Source: Trinickia dabaoshanensis
GTDB lineage: Bacteria; Pseudomonadota; Gammaproteobacteria; Burkholderiales; Burkholderiaceae
Direction: 5' to 3'
Assembly: GCF_002879885.1 (NCBI RefSeq)
Contig: NZ_PNYA01000011.1
Location: 1 to 64,000 of the forward strand
Length of the DNA stretch: 64,000 nt
Both the position numbers and the translations under genes were made by a program. Shown one piece after another: positions 1 to 12,343 of this stretch. The notes beneath the pieces were generated by a model. The model worked only from the letters and a program-made list of their open reading frames with translations, was not told where the DNA came from and did no database searches. Every line of letters begins with the position of its first letter. Position 1 is the first letter of the stretch.

Positions 1-441
1 GCCCCAGCCCCTGCGATGCGCCCGAACCCCGGTCCGGCGGGCGCGCCCCGGTTCGATCAGGAGCACGGCAGGCACATGGCGCCGCACGTTGTGCCGGGCG
101 CCCCGATCGCACAGGCGCCGCGTGCGTTCGGCGCCGTCCCGGCACCGTATCGCGGCGACATGCACCGCTTCGTCGATCAAGACGCGCGCGTATGGCGCGG
201 GGGCCGTTGGCATCATTCTCATCACGACGGACGCATCGGGTGGTGGTGGGTGGTGGGCGGCCTCTGGTACTTTTATCCGCGGCCGATCTATCCGTATCCG
301 GATCCATTCATCCCCGGCGACGTCGCTTACGGCACCGCCGGGATGGGCCCCTATTGGTACTACTGCCGGTCGGCCGGTCAATACTATCCCTACGTGACGT
401 ATTGCCCCGAGGGATGGTTAGTGGTCGAGCCAGACCAGTGA
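1..441 (+). CDS. Tyr/His/Pro-rich hypothetical protein, 5'-truncated by the window edge
   Basis: The reading frame is open from base 1 to the stop at 439-441, so the N-terminus, probably including an export signal, lies outside the window. The visible part has a Pro/Ala/His-rich first half, then a Trp/Gly run (GWWWVVGGLWYF) and a Tyr/Pro-rich tail with two cysteines that ends in VVEPDQ. This composition is typical of small exported or cell-envelope proteins of Burkholderiaceae, but I recognise no family and assign no function. An ATG at 16 could serve as a start, but nothing like a ribosome site can be judged before it. The next gene begins 52 bases downstream on the same strand. Confidence 0.6.
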   Translation, partial: APAPAMRPNPGPAGAPRFDQEHGRHMAPHVVPGAPIAQAPRAFGAVPAPYRGDMHRFVDQDARVWRGGRWHHSHHDGRIGWWWVVGGLWYFYPRPIYPYPDPFIPGDVAYGTAGMGPYWYYCRSAGQYYPYVTYCPEGWLVVEPDQ

Positions 442-493
442 CGCTCGCGCGACGCCCCCGGGCATTACACCACCGCGGCAGCCATCGATAGGT

Positions 494-2254
494 ATGCGAC
501 TCCCCGCACAGCACGACATCGCGCAACCGATCAGCGCATCGGTCCTCGCGGACCGCTACCTCGTTCCGGGCGAGGGCGACTGCCGCGACGTGTTCCGGCG
601 CGTGTCGCTCGCGCTGGCCGCCGTGGAAGCCGAGCCGCTCCGCGAGCGTATCGCGGGCCGGTTTTACCGCAACATGTTGCGCGGCGCGATCGGGGCCGGG
701 CGCATCATGGCGAATGCCGGTACGACGCACGGCGGAACGATGGTCAATTGTTTCGTCCAACCCGTATGTCCATCGAACGAGCACGTTGCGAGCGCATCCG
801 ATATCGAACAGGCGTTGGCCGATGCGCGCACGACGCTCTCGATGGGCGGTGGCGTAGGCTACGATTTCTCGCCCGTCGCGCCGGCGCTCGGCGTGTGTTC
901 GGTCATCGACCGCTTCGACCAAGCGTGTCGGCAGCTCACGTTCGAGGGCGCGCGTCGCGGCGCCCAGATGGCGGTGCTGCGTTGCGACCATCCCGATCTC
1001 GTTGCATTCGTACGCGCTAAGCAAGGTCGAGCGCGCTGGCACACGTTCAACGTCTCGGTGGCCGTCACCGATGCCTTCATGCGCGCGGTGGCGGACGATG
1101 CGCCGTGGACGCTCTCGCACCATGCGAAGCCCGCCGCGGTCGAACACGCGCCTTCGCAAAGTGCCGACGGCACCTTCGTCTACGCGCAAGTCGGCGCCCG
1201 CGCCTTGTGGCGGCAAATCGTCGAATGCGCGCGTGAGAGTGCGGAGCCCGGGCTCCTTTTCATCGACACGATCAACGCGACCGACACGCTGGCGCCGATC
1301 GAAACGATCGCGGCGACCAACCCGTGCGGCGAGCAGCCGCTGCCGGCGTGGGGCAGTTGCGTGCTGGGGCCGATCGATCTCTCGCGCCTCGTGCATCACC
1401 CTTTCGGATCGCAGGGCGAGCCGAGCTTCGATTACGCACGGCTCGCCTCGCTCGTGCGCACACAAGTGCGCTTGCTGGATAACGTCATCACCGCCACGCG
1501 CTGGCCCTTGGCTGCGCAAGCGCGCGAAGCGATGTCGAAGCGCCGCATCGGCGTTGGGGTAACGGGGCTCGCCGATGCGCTCGCGATGCTGCGCCTGGCT
1601 TACGACACGCCGGCCGCGCGCGCGGTCGCAGCGCGCATCGCCGCGTGCATGCGAGATCACGCTTACGCGGCATCGAGCGTGCTCGCGGCGGAGCGCGGGC
1701 CCTATCCGCTATTCGATGCCTCGCATCATCTTGCACCCGGCGCCTTCGGCTCGCGTCTACCCGGGCCCGTGCGAGCCGCGATCGCGCGCGACGGTCTGCG
1801 CAACAGCCATCTGCTCTCGTTCGCGCCGACGGGCAGCGTGAGTCTAGCGTTCGCCGACAACTGCTCGAACGGTATCGAGCCGGCCTACGACTGGGTGTAT
1901 TGCCGCGCGGTGCGTTTGGGCGGCCATGAGCCGCGGGTCTACCGTGTCGAGAACCATGCAAGGCGCCTCTACCATGCGATACATGGCGCCCACGCGCCGC
2001 TGCCCGAGTACTTCCGCCGGGCTGTCGATATCCGCGCGCTCGACCATGTCGCGATGCTGGCCGCCTTGCAACCGTTCGTCGATGCGGCCATCTCCAAGAC
2101 CGTCACGATCGCCGCGGACAGTTCGCCCGAGCAGGTCGATGCGTTGTTCTTTTCGGCTCGGAAAGCCGGGCTCAAGGGCATCACGGTGTTTCGTCCGGAT
2201 CCGAAACTCGAGGCCGTCATGCAATCGCAGACGCCGCGCTGCGCCATTTGCTGA
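494..2254 (+). CDS. nrdJ: Adenosylcobalamin-dependent (class II) ribonucleotide reductase
   Basis: Reduces ribonucleotides to deoxyribonucleotides using a radical made from coenzyme B12, so it needs no oxygen and no separate small subunit. The protein is 586 aa. Visible hallmarks are the redox Cys86 (MVNCF), the NPCGEQ motif at 276-281 with thiyl-radical Cys278 and catalytic Glu280, the partner Cys289 (GSCVLG), and a SFAPTGS phosphate-binding motif. It ends in CAIC, which fits the C-terminal CxxC pair that re-reduces the active site in class II enzymes. No nrdB-like gene is adjacent. The ribosome site is weak and no B12 riboswitch fits in the 52-base upstream gap, so it may be cotranscribed with the preceding gene. 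It converges on hsp20. Confidence 0.9.
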   Translation: MRLPAQHDIAQPISASVLADRYLVPGEGDCRDVFRRVSLALAAVEAEPLRERIAGRFYRNMLRGAIGAGRIMANAGTTHGGTMVNCFVQPVCPSNEHVASASDIEQALADARTTLSMGGGVGYDFSPVAPALGVCSVIDRFDQACRQLTFEGARRGAQMAVLRCDHPDLVAFVRAKQGRARWHTFNVSVAVTDAFMRAVADDAPWTLSHHAKPAAVEHAPSQSADGTFVYAQVGARALWRQIVECARESAEPGLLFIDTINATDTLAPIETIAATNPCGEQPLPAWGSCVLGPIDLSRLVHHPFGSQGEPSFDYARLASLVRTQVRLLDNVITATRWPLAAQAREAMSKRRIGVGVTGLADALAMLRLAYDTPAARAVAARIAACMRDHAYAASSVLAAERGPYPLFDASHHLAPGAFGSRLPGPVRAAIARDGLRNSHLLSFAPTGSVSLAFADNCSNGIEPAYDWVYCRAVRLGGHEPRVYRVENHARRLYHAIHGAHAPLPEYFRRAVDIRALDHVAMLAALQPFVDAAISKTVTIAADSSPEQVDALFFSARKAGLKGITVFRPDPKLEAVMQSQTPRCAIC

Positions 2255-2323
2255 CGCAGCGGCTTTCGCGAACGTGCGAGCGGCGCAGTCGCGCCGCCCT
2301 GGTTCATTAGTTCGTTCGATACT

Positions 2324-2761
2324 TCAGTTGATTTGCAGATGCTTCTTGGCAGTCGTTGCCTTCTTCGGCAACGTCAGCGACAACACGCCGTCTTGATAGG
2401 TGGCCGCGGCGGCGGCTTCGTCGATATCGCTGTCGAGCGAGAACGACCGGCTGATCATGCCCGAGTAGCGCTCGCTGCGAATCACGCGTTCGCCTTCTTT
2501 CAGTTCCTTGTTGCGCTCCGCCTTGGCGCTGATCGACACGACGTTGCCGTCGATCTTCACATCGATGTCTTTCTTGTCGATGCCGGGCATCTCGGCCTTG
2601 ACCGTATAGGCCGTATCCGTCTCGGTCACGTCGACCTTGACGTCCGCCAGCGGCATATCGCCGTTATGCAAAGCGAGCGAACGCATCGGCCGGAAAAAGC
2701 CTTGGAACAGATCGGGAATCGACTCGATCGAGAACGGGTCGTAACGCGTCAAATTGCTCAT
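2324..2761 (-). CDS. Hsp20/alpha-crystallin family small heat-shock protein
   Basis: An ATP-independent holdase that binds unfolding proteins in the cytoplasm. At 145 aa it has the usual size. The alpha-crystallin domain spans about residues 40-140 and contains the conserved DGVLSLTLPKK element near the C-terminus, followed by a short tail (HLQIN) in the position of the I-x-I oligomerisation motif. The start ATG at 2759-2761 has an AAGGAG ribosome site. The promoter region carries a perfect FNR/ANR box (separate entry), which suggests low-oxygen rather than only heat control. I see no ROSE-type thermometer, though I could not fold the leader. Confidence 0.93.
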   Translation of the reverse strand: MSNLTRYDPFSIESIPDLFQGFFRPMRSLALHNGDMPLADVKVDVTETDTAYTVKAEMPGIDKKDIDVKIDGNVVSISAKAERNKELKEGERVIRSERYSGMISRSFSLDSDIDEAAAAATYQDGVLSLTLPKKATTAKKHLQIN

Positions 2762-2846
2762 TGCATTCGCTCCTTAAAGATATGAGGACAAACGAAGCGT
2801 TTGCCGCGCATCACGCGCGACATCACTACCTCGCCGTTGCGTACTC

Positions 2847-2887
2847 ACTTTAGGACGCGGTGCGATAGCGTGGTTGATTTGCATCAA
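2847..2887 (-). promoter_or_regulatory. FNR/ANR box with -10 element upstream of hsp20
   Basis: TTGATTTGCATCAA at 2874-2887 matches the FNR/ANR consensus TTGATNNNNATCAA exactly. On the minus strand a TAAAGT hexamer at 2847-2852 gives a plausible -10. A transcript starting near 2840 would place the box centre about 40 bases upstream, the classic class II activator position. The start codon of hsp20 lies about 80 bases further on. The sequence match is direct. Activation at low oxygen is inferred from the known behaviour of FNR/ANR proteins. Confidence 0.75.
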
Positions 2888-2919
2888 CAGGGCTGCGCCG
2901 GTGCGTGCGCGGCAGCAAT

Positions 2920-3969
2920 CTAACGCGCCAGCTCCGCCAACGTTTCTCGCGTCGTCTCGACGACGGTGAGCCCGGCCCGCAAGCCGGGCTTCACGGTGCG
3001 GTTCGGAAACACGATCCGCTCTTCATCGCGCGTCACGGTGTATTGGTAATCGCCGTCGCGCGCGAGGACCGCGCCTTTCGAGAAAGGCGTGAAGTTCGAA
3101 ACGTCGTCCGCCATGCACAGCTCGAACGCCTCGCTGTGCTTCGTGATCTGGCCGATGACGGTGAACACGCGCGGCATCGGCGCGGCATCGCGCTCGCTCG
3201 CGCCCGATACGAGCGAACGCACGGCGGCGTCGGCACCCGAGAAGCGCGACAGATCGTTTGCGCCGAACGGCCTCACCTTCCCGAGTTCGAGCGTGCAAGC
3301 GTTCGCCCCGAACGCCTCGGCCGTGAAATGCGTATAGGTGTTGCCCTTGGCCGTATGCAACAAGACAGCCTCGATGCGGGCATCGGCGAGCCATTCGAAC
3401 ATCGCGCGCGAAGGCGGCGTGCCCGTATGCGGCAGCAGCGCGAATCGCTCGAAGACCGACGCTCGAATCGCCGTATGCATATCGATGTGCCAACGCATAC
3501 CCCTATCATCGGGCGCCACAGCGAAAAATTCCCGGGCCGCCGCTTCGAGCACGCTTGCGCGCGGTGCCTCTCGGCTATCGGCCAGTTGCGCATGCCGCCC
3601 GCAAAACAGCCGGTTCAGATCGTCATCGATATATCGGCAGCCCGCTCGCATCGCGGCCACGTTGCCGAGGACAATGCCCAGTCGGCAGGCGAGCGGCAGA
3701 TCGCCGCGCGCGATGTCCGCGACCATGCGCGAGAGCAACTCGATCGGCGCGGTTTCGTCGCCGTGCACACCGGCCGAAACGAAGACGCTCGACAATGGCC
3801 GCGCTTGCGGCCATGCGGCCGGCGCAAGCTCGATCACGCCCTCCTCGAGCCATCGATAGCGCACCCCGCCCGCTGTGTCGCCTTGCGCGTCGAGCGCACC
3901 GGGACGTATGCCCGCAAGCGTGAACGCAAGAAAATCGGCGAGCATCGCCGGCTCAGCGCTGGAAGTCAT
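2920..3969 (-). CDS. astE: Succinylglutamate desuccinylase
   Basis: Last enzyme of the arginine succinyltransferase pathway: a zinc enzyme that hydrolyses N-succinylglutamate to glutamate and succinate in the cytoplasm. The protein is 349 aa, normal for AstE of the M14-like aspartoacylase family. The zinc-site motif [13 protein letters not shown] is clear, and a second conserved region follows at DDLNRLF and in the MHTAIR stretch that supplies the other metal ligand. The start overlaps the 3' end of astB by 17 bases, so translation is probably coupled. It is the last gene of the operon. Confidence 0.95.
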   Translation of the reverse strand: MTSSAEPAMLADFLAFTLAGIRPGALDAQGDTAGGVRYRWLEEGVIELAPAAWPQARPLSSVFVSAGVHGDETAPIELLSRMVADIARGDLPLACRLGIVLGNVAAMRAGCRYIDDDLNRLFCGRHAQLADSREAPRASVLEAAAREFFAVAPDDRGMRWHIDMHTAIRASVFERFALLPHTGTPPSRAMFEWLADARIEAVLLHTAKGNTYTHFTAEAFGANACTLELGKVRPFGANDLSRFSGADAAVRSLVSGASERDAAPMPRVFTVIGQITKHSEAFELCMADDVSNFTPFSKGAVLARDGDYQYTVTRDEERIVFPNRTVKPGLRAGLTVVETTRETLAELAR

Positions 3970-5293
3970 ACAGCGAGCCGAGGCCGAGAATTTGCGTCAA
4001 CTCGTCGAGCGCCGTGCGCGATTCGTCGAGCAAGCGCGGGTCAGCGAGGTCGCTCGGTGTGAGCCGATCGCGGTAGTGCTTGCCGATCCAAGCATCGAGC
4101 CGTGAAAACAGCGCATCGTCGATCCATACGCCGGGTGCGACGGCCGCCCGCTCCGCCTCGGTCAGCACCACCCGCAAACGCAAGCAAGCAGGCCCGCCTC
4201 CGTTTTTCATGCTTTCGCGCAAATCGAACACGAGCACGTCGCTGATCGGTCCCGAAACGCTCATGAGATCGTCGAGATACGCCGCCACATGCGGGTTCTC
4301 GCGGCATTCTTGCGGCACCACCAACACGTCGCGCCCATCGGGTCGCGTCAAAAGCTGGCTGTTGAAAAGATACGACGACACCGCATCGCCCACGCTCACG
4401 CGCGCATCGGGCACTTCGATCACGTTCAACTGCGCGCCGCCGCGTGCTAGTTGCGCGCGCAACTGATCGTACACGGCGCTTTGTTCGACGAAGGCGCGCT
4501 CGTGGCAAAACAGCGTTTGCCGGTTGCCCACGGCGATGACGTCGTTGTGGAACACGCCCGCATCGATCACGTCGGGGCTTTGCTGCGCGTAGACCGTGCC
4601 CTCCTCGGTGAGCCCGTGACGCTGCGCGACGGCGCGGCTCGCTTCGAAGGTCTGGCGCGCCGGATACCGGACGGGCTCCGGGCCGCGCCGGTATTCGCTA
4701 CGTCCGTAGACGAAAAATTCGACGCCGCGCTCGCCGTATTGCGCGCAAAAACGCGTATGGTTCGCGGCACCTTCGTCGCCGAGCGCGGGGGTGCCGGGCA
4801 ACGCCTCGTGTACGACGAAGCATGCCGGGTCGGCGAAGATGGCAGAGAGCGTGCGGCGCGTCGCCTCATGTTCGATCGCGCGATGCAGCTTGCTCGTCAA
4901 GTTGGCCGGCGTGAAATGGACGCGGCCGTCCTGCGTATCGGCGGACGGGCTGACCGTGGCCGCATTGGCCGTCCACATCGCCGAAGCCGAGCTCGCCGCC
5001 GCCAACAGTTCGGGCGCTTCCTTCGCCGCGCGCTCGATCACCCTCTGCTCGGTGCCGGAGAAACCCAGCTCGCGCAGCAGCCGCAACGACGGCCGCTCTT
5101 GCGGCGGCAGCACGCCCTGCAAAAAGCCGAGATCGGCCAGTTGCTTCATCTTGCGCAAACCTTGCTTGGCGGCGGCGAGCGGATTGGCGATCGATTTCTC
5201 GTTCGTCTGCGACGCCACGTTGCCGAACGACAGCCCCGCGTAGTTGTGCGTCGGACCTACGAGTCCGTCGAAATTGGCTTCCCGTGCTTGCAT
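3953..5293 (-). CDS. astB: N-succinylarginine dihydrolase
   Basis: Second enzyme of the AST pathway: converts N2-succinylarginine to N2-succinylornithine, releasing two ammonia and CO2. The protein is 446 aa and belongs to the amidinotransferase-like fold. The start at 5293 ([20 protein letters not shown]) is chosen over the in-frame codon at 5392 because it has a GAAGGA ribosome site, matches the conserved family N-terminus, and avoids an overlap with astD. The [12 protein letters not shown] segment contains the catalytic Cys. It lies 20 bases after astD and overlaps astE. Confidence 0.95.
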   Translation of the reverse strand: MQAREANFDGLVGPTHNYAGLSFGNVASQTNEKSIANPLAAAKQGLRKMKQLADLGFLQGVLPPQERPSLRLLRELGFSGTEQRVIERAAKEAPELLAAASSASAMWTANAATVSPSADTQDGRVHFTPANLTSKLHRAIEHEATRRTLSAIFADPACFVVHEALPGTPALGDEGAANHTRFCAQYGERGVEFFVYGRSEYRRGPEPVRYPARQTFEASRAVAQRHGLTEEGTVYAQQSPDVIDAGVFHNDVIAVGNRQTLFCHERAFVEQSAVYDQLRAQLARGGAQLNVIEVPDARVSVGDAVSSYLFNSQLLTRPDGRDVLVVPQECRENPHVAAYLDDLMSVSGPISDVLVFDLRESMKNGGGPACLRLRVVLTEAERAAVAPGVWIDDALFSRLDAWIGKHYRDRLTPSDLADPRLLDESRTALDELTQILGLGSLYDFQR

Positions 5294-5313
5294 CGTCGAT
5301 CCTTCGTCGATCT

Positions 5314-7824
<2,511 letters not shown>

Positions 7825-7828
<4 letters not shown>

Positions 7829-8958
7829 CGCCGATCTCCGGTAGGTTTCGTTGGGTTGCCCGGAAGCGATCCGAGGTAGGCGTTCTCGCCGCCATCGTCA
7901 CTCGCTTCGCTCGCCTCCTGCGCGCTGCGATGCAGCGGCACGCAGCGCACGGTGTCGCCGTGCACGACGTCGAGCGCGGCGCGCACCGGCCCGCCAAGCG
8001 ATGTATCGGGCGAATGCGCGTCCGGCAACTCGGCCAACACGCAGCGGAAATCGCCCCCGCGATGGCTCGATACGAGGTAGGCACGCGCGTGCTCAGCGGC
8101 TTTTCCGCCGGCTTCGCGCACCGTGCGCGTTTCGTTGAATCTGACGCAGGCACTGCGATCGATTTGCGCGGTCAGCACCGGGCCCGCGTCGAAGATGTCG
8201 ACGAAGCGATCGGGCTCGAAGCCTTCCTCGATATGAATGTCGTACGACAGCAGCGCCTTGACGTTCGGCTCGCCGATCACGCGCTGCGCTTGCTCGGGCA
8301 AAAGCGGCACGTACAGCGGATACGTGGGCATGACTTCGGCGATGAACGTGCGGCTACGCCCGCCCGATGCGATCTCGATCTGCGCGAAATCGCGCCCGAA
8401 GAATCTGCGGCCCACGGCTTCCCAGAACGGCGACGTCCCGGCTTCGTCGGTCACGCCGAGCAGCAGCGAGAACACCTCTGGGGTGAAGCGCCGGCGATTG
8501 GCAGCCATGTACATCATCCGCGCGCGCGACAGCAAATGCGCGGCGGCGTCGCCCGCGCCGGCCGCCTCGCGATCGAGGTAAAAGCCCGCGAGCCGGCTCA
8601 TGCCGGTCAACTCGTGCGACATCGTCAACGCGTGAATCTTGCGATTGACGTGCAGCTCGCGCGACGCGTGAATCAACGCGTCGTTGCGGAAAACGTAAAA
8701 GGGCTCGGCATAACCGGCCGCGGCAACGATGCTGGCGGTGCCGAGCAGTTTGCCCGTCGCGCTGTCCTCGAGCACGAAGAGATAGAACTCCTCGCCCGGG
8801 AAGTCGACGTCGGCTCGAAACGAATCTTCCGATAGCGCGATACGCGCTTCGAGCTCGTGGCGGTCGTGCGGCAACGAATGCAGCACCGGCCGCGCCGCGA
8901 GCGCCATCTGCGCGAGCGCGTCGAGATCGGAAAGCCTGCCTGGACGGACGAAGAGCAT
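7825..8958 (-). CDS. aruF: Arginine/ornithine N-succinyltransferase, AruF-type subunit
   Basis: Partner of AruG in arginine N-succinyltransferase. The protein is 377 aa and starts MLFVRPGRLSDLDALAQMA, like its paralogue. It carries the shared core (GFYLDREAAGAGDAAAHLLSRAR) and the FDAGPVLTAQIDRSACVRF segment near the C-terminus. It is longer than AruG by a Ser/Glu-rich tail of roughly 30 residues that overlaps the start of aruG. It follows astC by 27 bases, so the order astC-aruF-aruG-astD-astB-astE equals aruCFGDBE of Pseudomonas aeruginosa. Confidence 0.93.
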
Positions 8959-8985
8959 GGTGTGATTTCCTCGGGCGTGGCGCGA

Positions 8986-10221
8986 TCAGCGAGCTTGGGC
9001 ATCCGCCGTGGCGCCGACGACTTCCTCGATCGCCTTCGTCAGGCGCGCGAAGCCCTCGTTCAGATCGTCTTCGGGAATCACGAGCGAGGGCGCGAAGCGC
9101 AGTACGTTCGGGCCCGCGATCAGCAGCATCACGCCGTGCGCGGCCGCCGCGTTCACGAAATCCTTCGCGCGGCCTTCATAGGCCGCCGTCAATTCCGCGC
9201 CGATCAAAAGACCCTTGCCGCGCACTTCCTTGAATAGATTGAAACGCCCGTTGATCTCGGCGAGCTTGGCCGTGATTTGCGCGCCGCGCGCTTTGACGCC
9301 CTCGAGCAGCGCGGGATCGCTGACGAGCTCGACCACCTTGTCCGCCACGGCCGCCCCGAGCGGGTTGCCGCCGTAGGTCGTGCCGTGCACGCCGACCTTG
9401 AAATGCGCAGCGATCTCGTTGGTCGTCAGCATCGCGCCGATCGGAAAACCATTGCCGAGCGCCTTGGCCGTCGTGAGGATGTCGGGCGTCACGCCCGTAT
9501 CCATGTAGGCGTAGAAAAAGCCGGTACGGCCGACACCCGTTTGGACTTCATCGAAAATCAACAGCGCGCCGTGGGCGTCGCACGCCTCGCGCAGCGCGCG
9601 CAAGAACGCCGGATCGGCCGGGATCACCCCGCCCTCGCCCTGCATCGGCTCGACGATGACCGCGCACGTTTTCGGGCCGATGGCGGCGCGTGCCGCTTCG
9701 ACGTCGTTATACGGCAGATGCACGATGCCGGCCGGCACGGGGCCGAAACCTTCGGCGTACTTCGGCTGGCCGCCCACGCTGACCGTGAAGAACGTGCGGC
9801 CGTGGAACGACTGTTTGAACGAAACGATCTCGATCTTGTCCGGGCCATGGCGCTCGATCGCCGCGCGGCGCGCGAGCTTGAGCGCGGCTTCGTTCGCCTC
9901 GGCGCCCGAGTTCGCGAAAAACGCGCGGTCGGCGAACGTCAGCGATTCGAGCCGCTTGGCCAGGCGCAACACGGGCTCGTTCGTATAGGCGTTGCTCACG
10001 TGCCACAGCGTTTCGCCTTGCTCGCGAAGGACGCGCACGAGTTCGGGATGGGCATGCCCCAAACCCGTCACGGCGATCCCGCCCGTGAAATCGACATAAT
10101 CGCGGCCCTGCGTATCCCAAACGCGCGAACCTTGGCCGCGCACCGGCACGAAGGACGCGGGCGAAAATACCGGCACCATGACTTCGTCGAAAGTCTGGCG
10201 GTTCACAGCGAAATCGTTCAT
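8986..10221 (-). CDS. astC: Acetylornithine/succinylornithine aminotransferase
   Basis: PLP-dependent class III aminotransferase that moves the delta-amino group of N-succinylornithine to 2-oxoglutarate, giving the semialdehyde used by AstD. It may also act on acetylornithine. The protein is 411 aa. Motifs seen are [15 protein letters not shown], the [15 protein letters not shown] segment with the PLP-nitrogen Asp, and [15 protein letters not shown] with the Schiff-base Lys. The start at 10221 ([11 protein letters not shown]) has an AGAGGA ribosome site and is preferred to the upstream in-frame codon at 10272. First gene of the operon. Confidence 0.94.
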   Translation of the reverse strand: MNDFAVNRQTFDEVMVPVFSPASFVPVRGQGSRVWDTQGRDYVDFTGGIAVTGLGHAHPELVRVLREQGETLWHVSNAYTNEPVLRLAKRLESLTFADRAFFANSGAEANEAALKLARRAAIERHGPDKIEIVSFKQSFHGRTFFTVSVGGQPKYAEGFGPVPAGIVHLPYNDVEAARAAIGPKTCAVIVEPMQGEGGVIPADPAFLRALREACDAHGALLIFDEVQTGVGRTGFFYAYMDTGVTPDILTTAKALGNGFPIGAMLTTNEIAAHFKVGVHGTTYGGNPLGAAVADKVVELVSDPALLEGVKARGAQITAKLAEINGRFNLFKEVRGKGLLIGAELTAAYEGRAKDFVNAAAAHGVMLLIAGPNVLRFAPSLVIPEDDLNEGFARLTKAIEEVVGATADAQAR

Positions 10222-10301
10222 GGTGGGTCCTCTAGGGGTAAGGGGGTGCCCCTCGGACCCGCCGCGAAGCACCGGGTCACTTACCAGGGCAATAAACGTT
10301 A

Positions 10302-10343
10302 GTTTAGAAAACGATCGTCACGGCGTCTTGCGTGGGGGCGACG
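10302..10343 (-). promoter_or_regulatory. Candidate ArgR (AraC-type) half-sites upstream of astC
   Basis: Read on the minus strand, CGTCGC at the upstream end is followed by eight bases and AA, matching five of six positions of the P. aeruginosa ArgR half-site TGTCGC-N8-AA. A second, weaker copy beginning TGACGA follows at the expected one-repeat spacing and would lie just upstream of the astC promoter region. The gap between argR and astC is only 138 bases, so a binding site is expected here, but the match is imperfect and could be chance. Confidence 0.3.
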
Positions 10344-10359
10344 CGATCTATCGCGTTCG

Positions 10360-11412
10360 TCAGGCGCTATCGGGCGGCTCGATCAATGCGCCCGCGCGTG
10401 GTTCGCCCGCATAAGCCACGCCTGCTCCATGCTGCTTGGCGATCCAATTGCGACGCTCCTCGCGCGGCGTCACGCCGAAGCGTTCGCGATACGCGTTGGA
10501 AAAATGCGCCGCCGACGAAAATCCGCACGCCAGACTCACCTGCACGATGGATTTGCTCGTTCGTTGCAATTGCATGCGCGCCTTGGCGAGCCGCAAGCCG
10601 AGGTAGTACTTCGACGGCATCGAGCCGAGGTACTGTCGAAACAGCCGCTCGAGCTGCCGGCGCGAGACGCCTACGAGGTTCGCGATATCGTCGGTGGTGA
10701 GCGGGTCCTCGATGTTCGCCTCCATGAGCTGAAGCGCGTCGTTCAAGCGCGGATGCCGCTCGCCCGGCGCCGTGACGTACGGGATGCGCTGGCGCTCCTC
10801 GCCCGAGCGCAGCACGCCCACGCCAAGCGCGTCGGCGATGCGTTCGGCGAGTTCGGGACCATGCTCGCGCCCGATCATCGCCAGCATGAAGTCCACGCTG
10901 GCCAAGCCGCCCGCGCAAGTCGCGCGATCGCGGTCGATTTCGAAGATCTGCTGGGTGACGATGGAGCGCTCGAACTGCTCGGCGAACTGCTGGTAGGTTT
11001 CCCAATTCACGCTGACCCGGTAGCCCGAAAGCTGGCCCGCCATCGCGAGCCACCAGACGCCGTGATGGATGCCGGTCACGAGCGGCGTGCGTTGCCCGAC
11101 ACGCGCGAGCGAAGCCAGAAAGAGCCGGTAATCGGCAAATTGCTGGAAGCGTTCGGCCAGCACGATGAGCCAATCGCAGGACAGCCCGTCGCCGAAGGCG
11201 TCGTCCGCGGGTAGCGTCGCGCCGCCCGCGAGCGGCACGGCGCGCCCATCCCAGGACAGCATGCGCCAGCGGTACAGCGCGCGGCCGTCGATTTCGTTGG
11301 CGAGCCGCAGCGCATCGACGATCGGGGCGACACCCGACATCGAGACGGGCGGCAACGCCACGATCGCCACTTGCGTCGTCCTGGCCGGGCCGGCTTGCAC
11401 GCGCCCTACCAT
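10360..11412 (-). CDS. argR: ArgR-type GlxA/AraC transcriptional regulator of arginine catabolism
   Basis: Probably activates the downstream aru/ast genes and the neighbouring transporter in response to arginine. The protein is 350 aa. It has an N-terminal DJ-1/PfpI-like amidotransferase fold (about residues 15-185) and a C-terminal AraC double helix-turn-helix (about 235-335: DIANLVGVSRRQLERLFRQY, then SIVQVSLACGFSSAAHFSNAY). The segment LMEANIEDPLTTDDIA and the C-terminal half closely resemble Pseudomonas ArgR as I recall it. This is unrelated to the E. coli ArgR repressor. Its position between aotP and astC matches the aot-argR-aru arrangement. Confidence 0.85.
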   Translation of the reverse strand: MVGRVQAGPARTTQVAIVALPPVSMSGVAPIVDALRLANEIDGRALYRWRMLSWDGRAVPLAGGATLPADDAFGDGLSCDWLIVLAERFQQFADYRLFLASLARVGQRTPLVTGIHHGVWWLAMAGQLSGYRVSVNWETYQQFAEQFERSIVTQQIFEIDRDRATCAGGLASVDFMLAMIGREHGPELAERIADALGVGVLRSGEERQRIPYVTAPGERHPRLNDALQLMEANIEDPLTTDDIANLVGVSRRQLERLFRQYLGSMPSKYYLGLRLAKARMQLQRTSKSIVQVSLACGFSSAAHFSNAYRERFGVTPREERRNWIAKQHGAGVAYAGEPRAGALIEPPDSA

Positions 11413-11503
11413 TCAGCCCTCGCGCTCGTTAAAGACGCTGGCGGCACCGGCCGCTGCAGGTGCTTCAGCCCGCCGCCGTTCGTTCTTCCAGCCTTGCATG
11501 CCG

Positions 11504-12298
11504 TTACTTCAAGCTGCCCGAGAGAAACTGCTTAAGGCGCTCGCTGCTCGGTTGAGCCAGCACGACCGACGGGTCACCCTCTTCCTCGGTGCGCCCCTGA
11601 TGCAGGAACATTACATGATTGGAGACGTTGCGCGCGAAGCCCATCTCGTGCGTGACGACGATCATCGTGCGCCCCTCCTCGGCCAGCTTCTGCATGACCT
11701 TGAGCACTTCGCCGACGAGTTCGGGGTCGAGCGCCGAGGTCGGTTCATCGAAGAGCATGACGTCCGGGTTCATCGCTAGCGCACGCGCAATCGCGACGCG
11801 CTGCTGCTGTCCGCCCGACAAGTGCGACGGATATTGCTTCTCGAGACGCGGCGCGAGCCCCACCTTCTCCAGGTACATCCGCGCCCGTTCCTCGGCTTCG
11901 CGCTTGGACAGCCCCAGCACGTGCACGGGCGCCTCGATCACGTTCTCCAGGACGTTCATATGCGCCCAGAGATTGAAGTGCTGAAACACCATCGAGAGCT
12001 TCGTGCGGATGCGCTGCAATTGCTTGTGATCAGCCACCTCGAGATTACCGGCGCGGTCTGCCTTCGTACGCACCGTTTCGCCATCGACGACGATGCTGCC
12101 CGCGTTCGGCCGCTCGAGGAAGTTGATGCAACGCAGGAACGTGCTCTTGCCCGAGCCGCTTGCGCCGATGATGCTGATGACGTCGCCCGCTTTCGCCGTC
12201 AGCGTGACGCCTTTGAGCACCTCGTTGTCGCCGTAGCGCTTATGGATGTCGAGCGCCGCGAGTTTGGCGGCGGCGGATTGAGAAGTCGCTTGGAGCAC
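11504..12298 (-). CDS. aotP: Basic amino-acid ABC importer, ATPase (AotP/HisP type)
   Basis: Energises uptake of arginine, ornithine or related basic amino acids through the AotQM membrane pair. The 264-aa protein has an intact Walker A (GASGSGKST), Q-loop, signature [15 protein letters not shown], Walker B ([14 protein letters not shown]) and H-loop (VVTHEM). The start is a GTG at 12298 with GGGAG in front. It is the third gene after aotQ and aotM, 45 bases behind aotM, and is followed by argR. Histidine/lysine specificity (HisP) cannot be excluded from sequence. The arginine assignment rests on the neighbouring aru genes. Confidence 0.88.
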   Translation of the reverse strand: MLQATSQSAAAKLAALDIHKRYGDNEVLKGVTLTAKAGDVISIIGASGSGKSTFLRCINFLERPNAGSIVVDGETVRTKADRAGNLEVADHKQLQRIRTKLSMVFQHFNLWAHMNVLENVIEAPVHVLGLSKREAEERARMYLEKVGLAPRLEKQYPSHLSGGQQQRVAIARALAMNPDVMLFDEPTSALDPELVGEVLKVMQKLAEEGRTMIVVTHEMGFARNVSNHVMFLHQGRTEEEGDPSVVLAQPSSERLKQFLSGSLK

Positions 12299-12343
12299 CG
12301 TGCTCTCCCGTATGAATCGATGGCGTTTGTATCAATGCCGGCT

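Noticed and set aside
308-1660. 450-codon minus-strand open frame opposite nrdJ
   Set aside because: Arg-rich translation without any motif; the plus strand encodes an unmistakable ribonucleotide reductase. Long antisense frames are expected at this G+C content.
2905-4062. 385-codon plus-strand open frame opposite astE
   Set aside because: Arg-rich shadow frame; astE on the other strand has the zinc motif and operon context.
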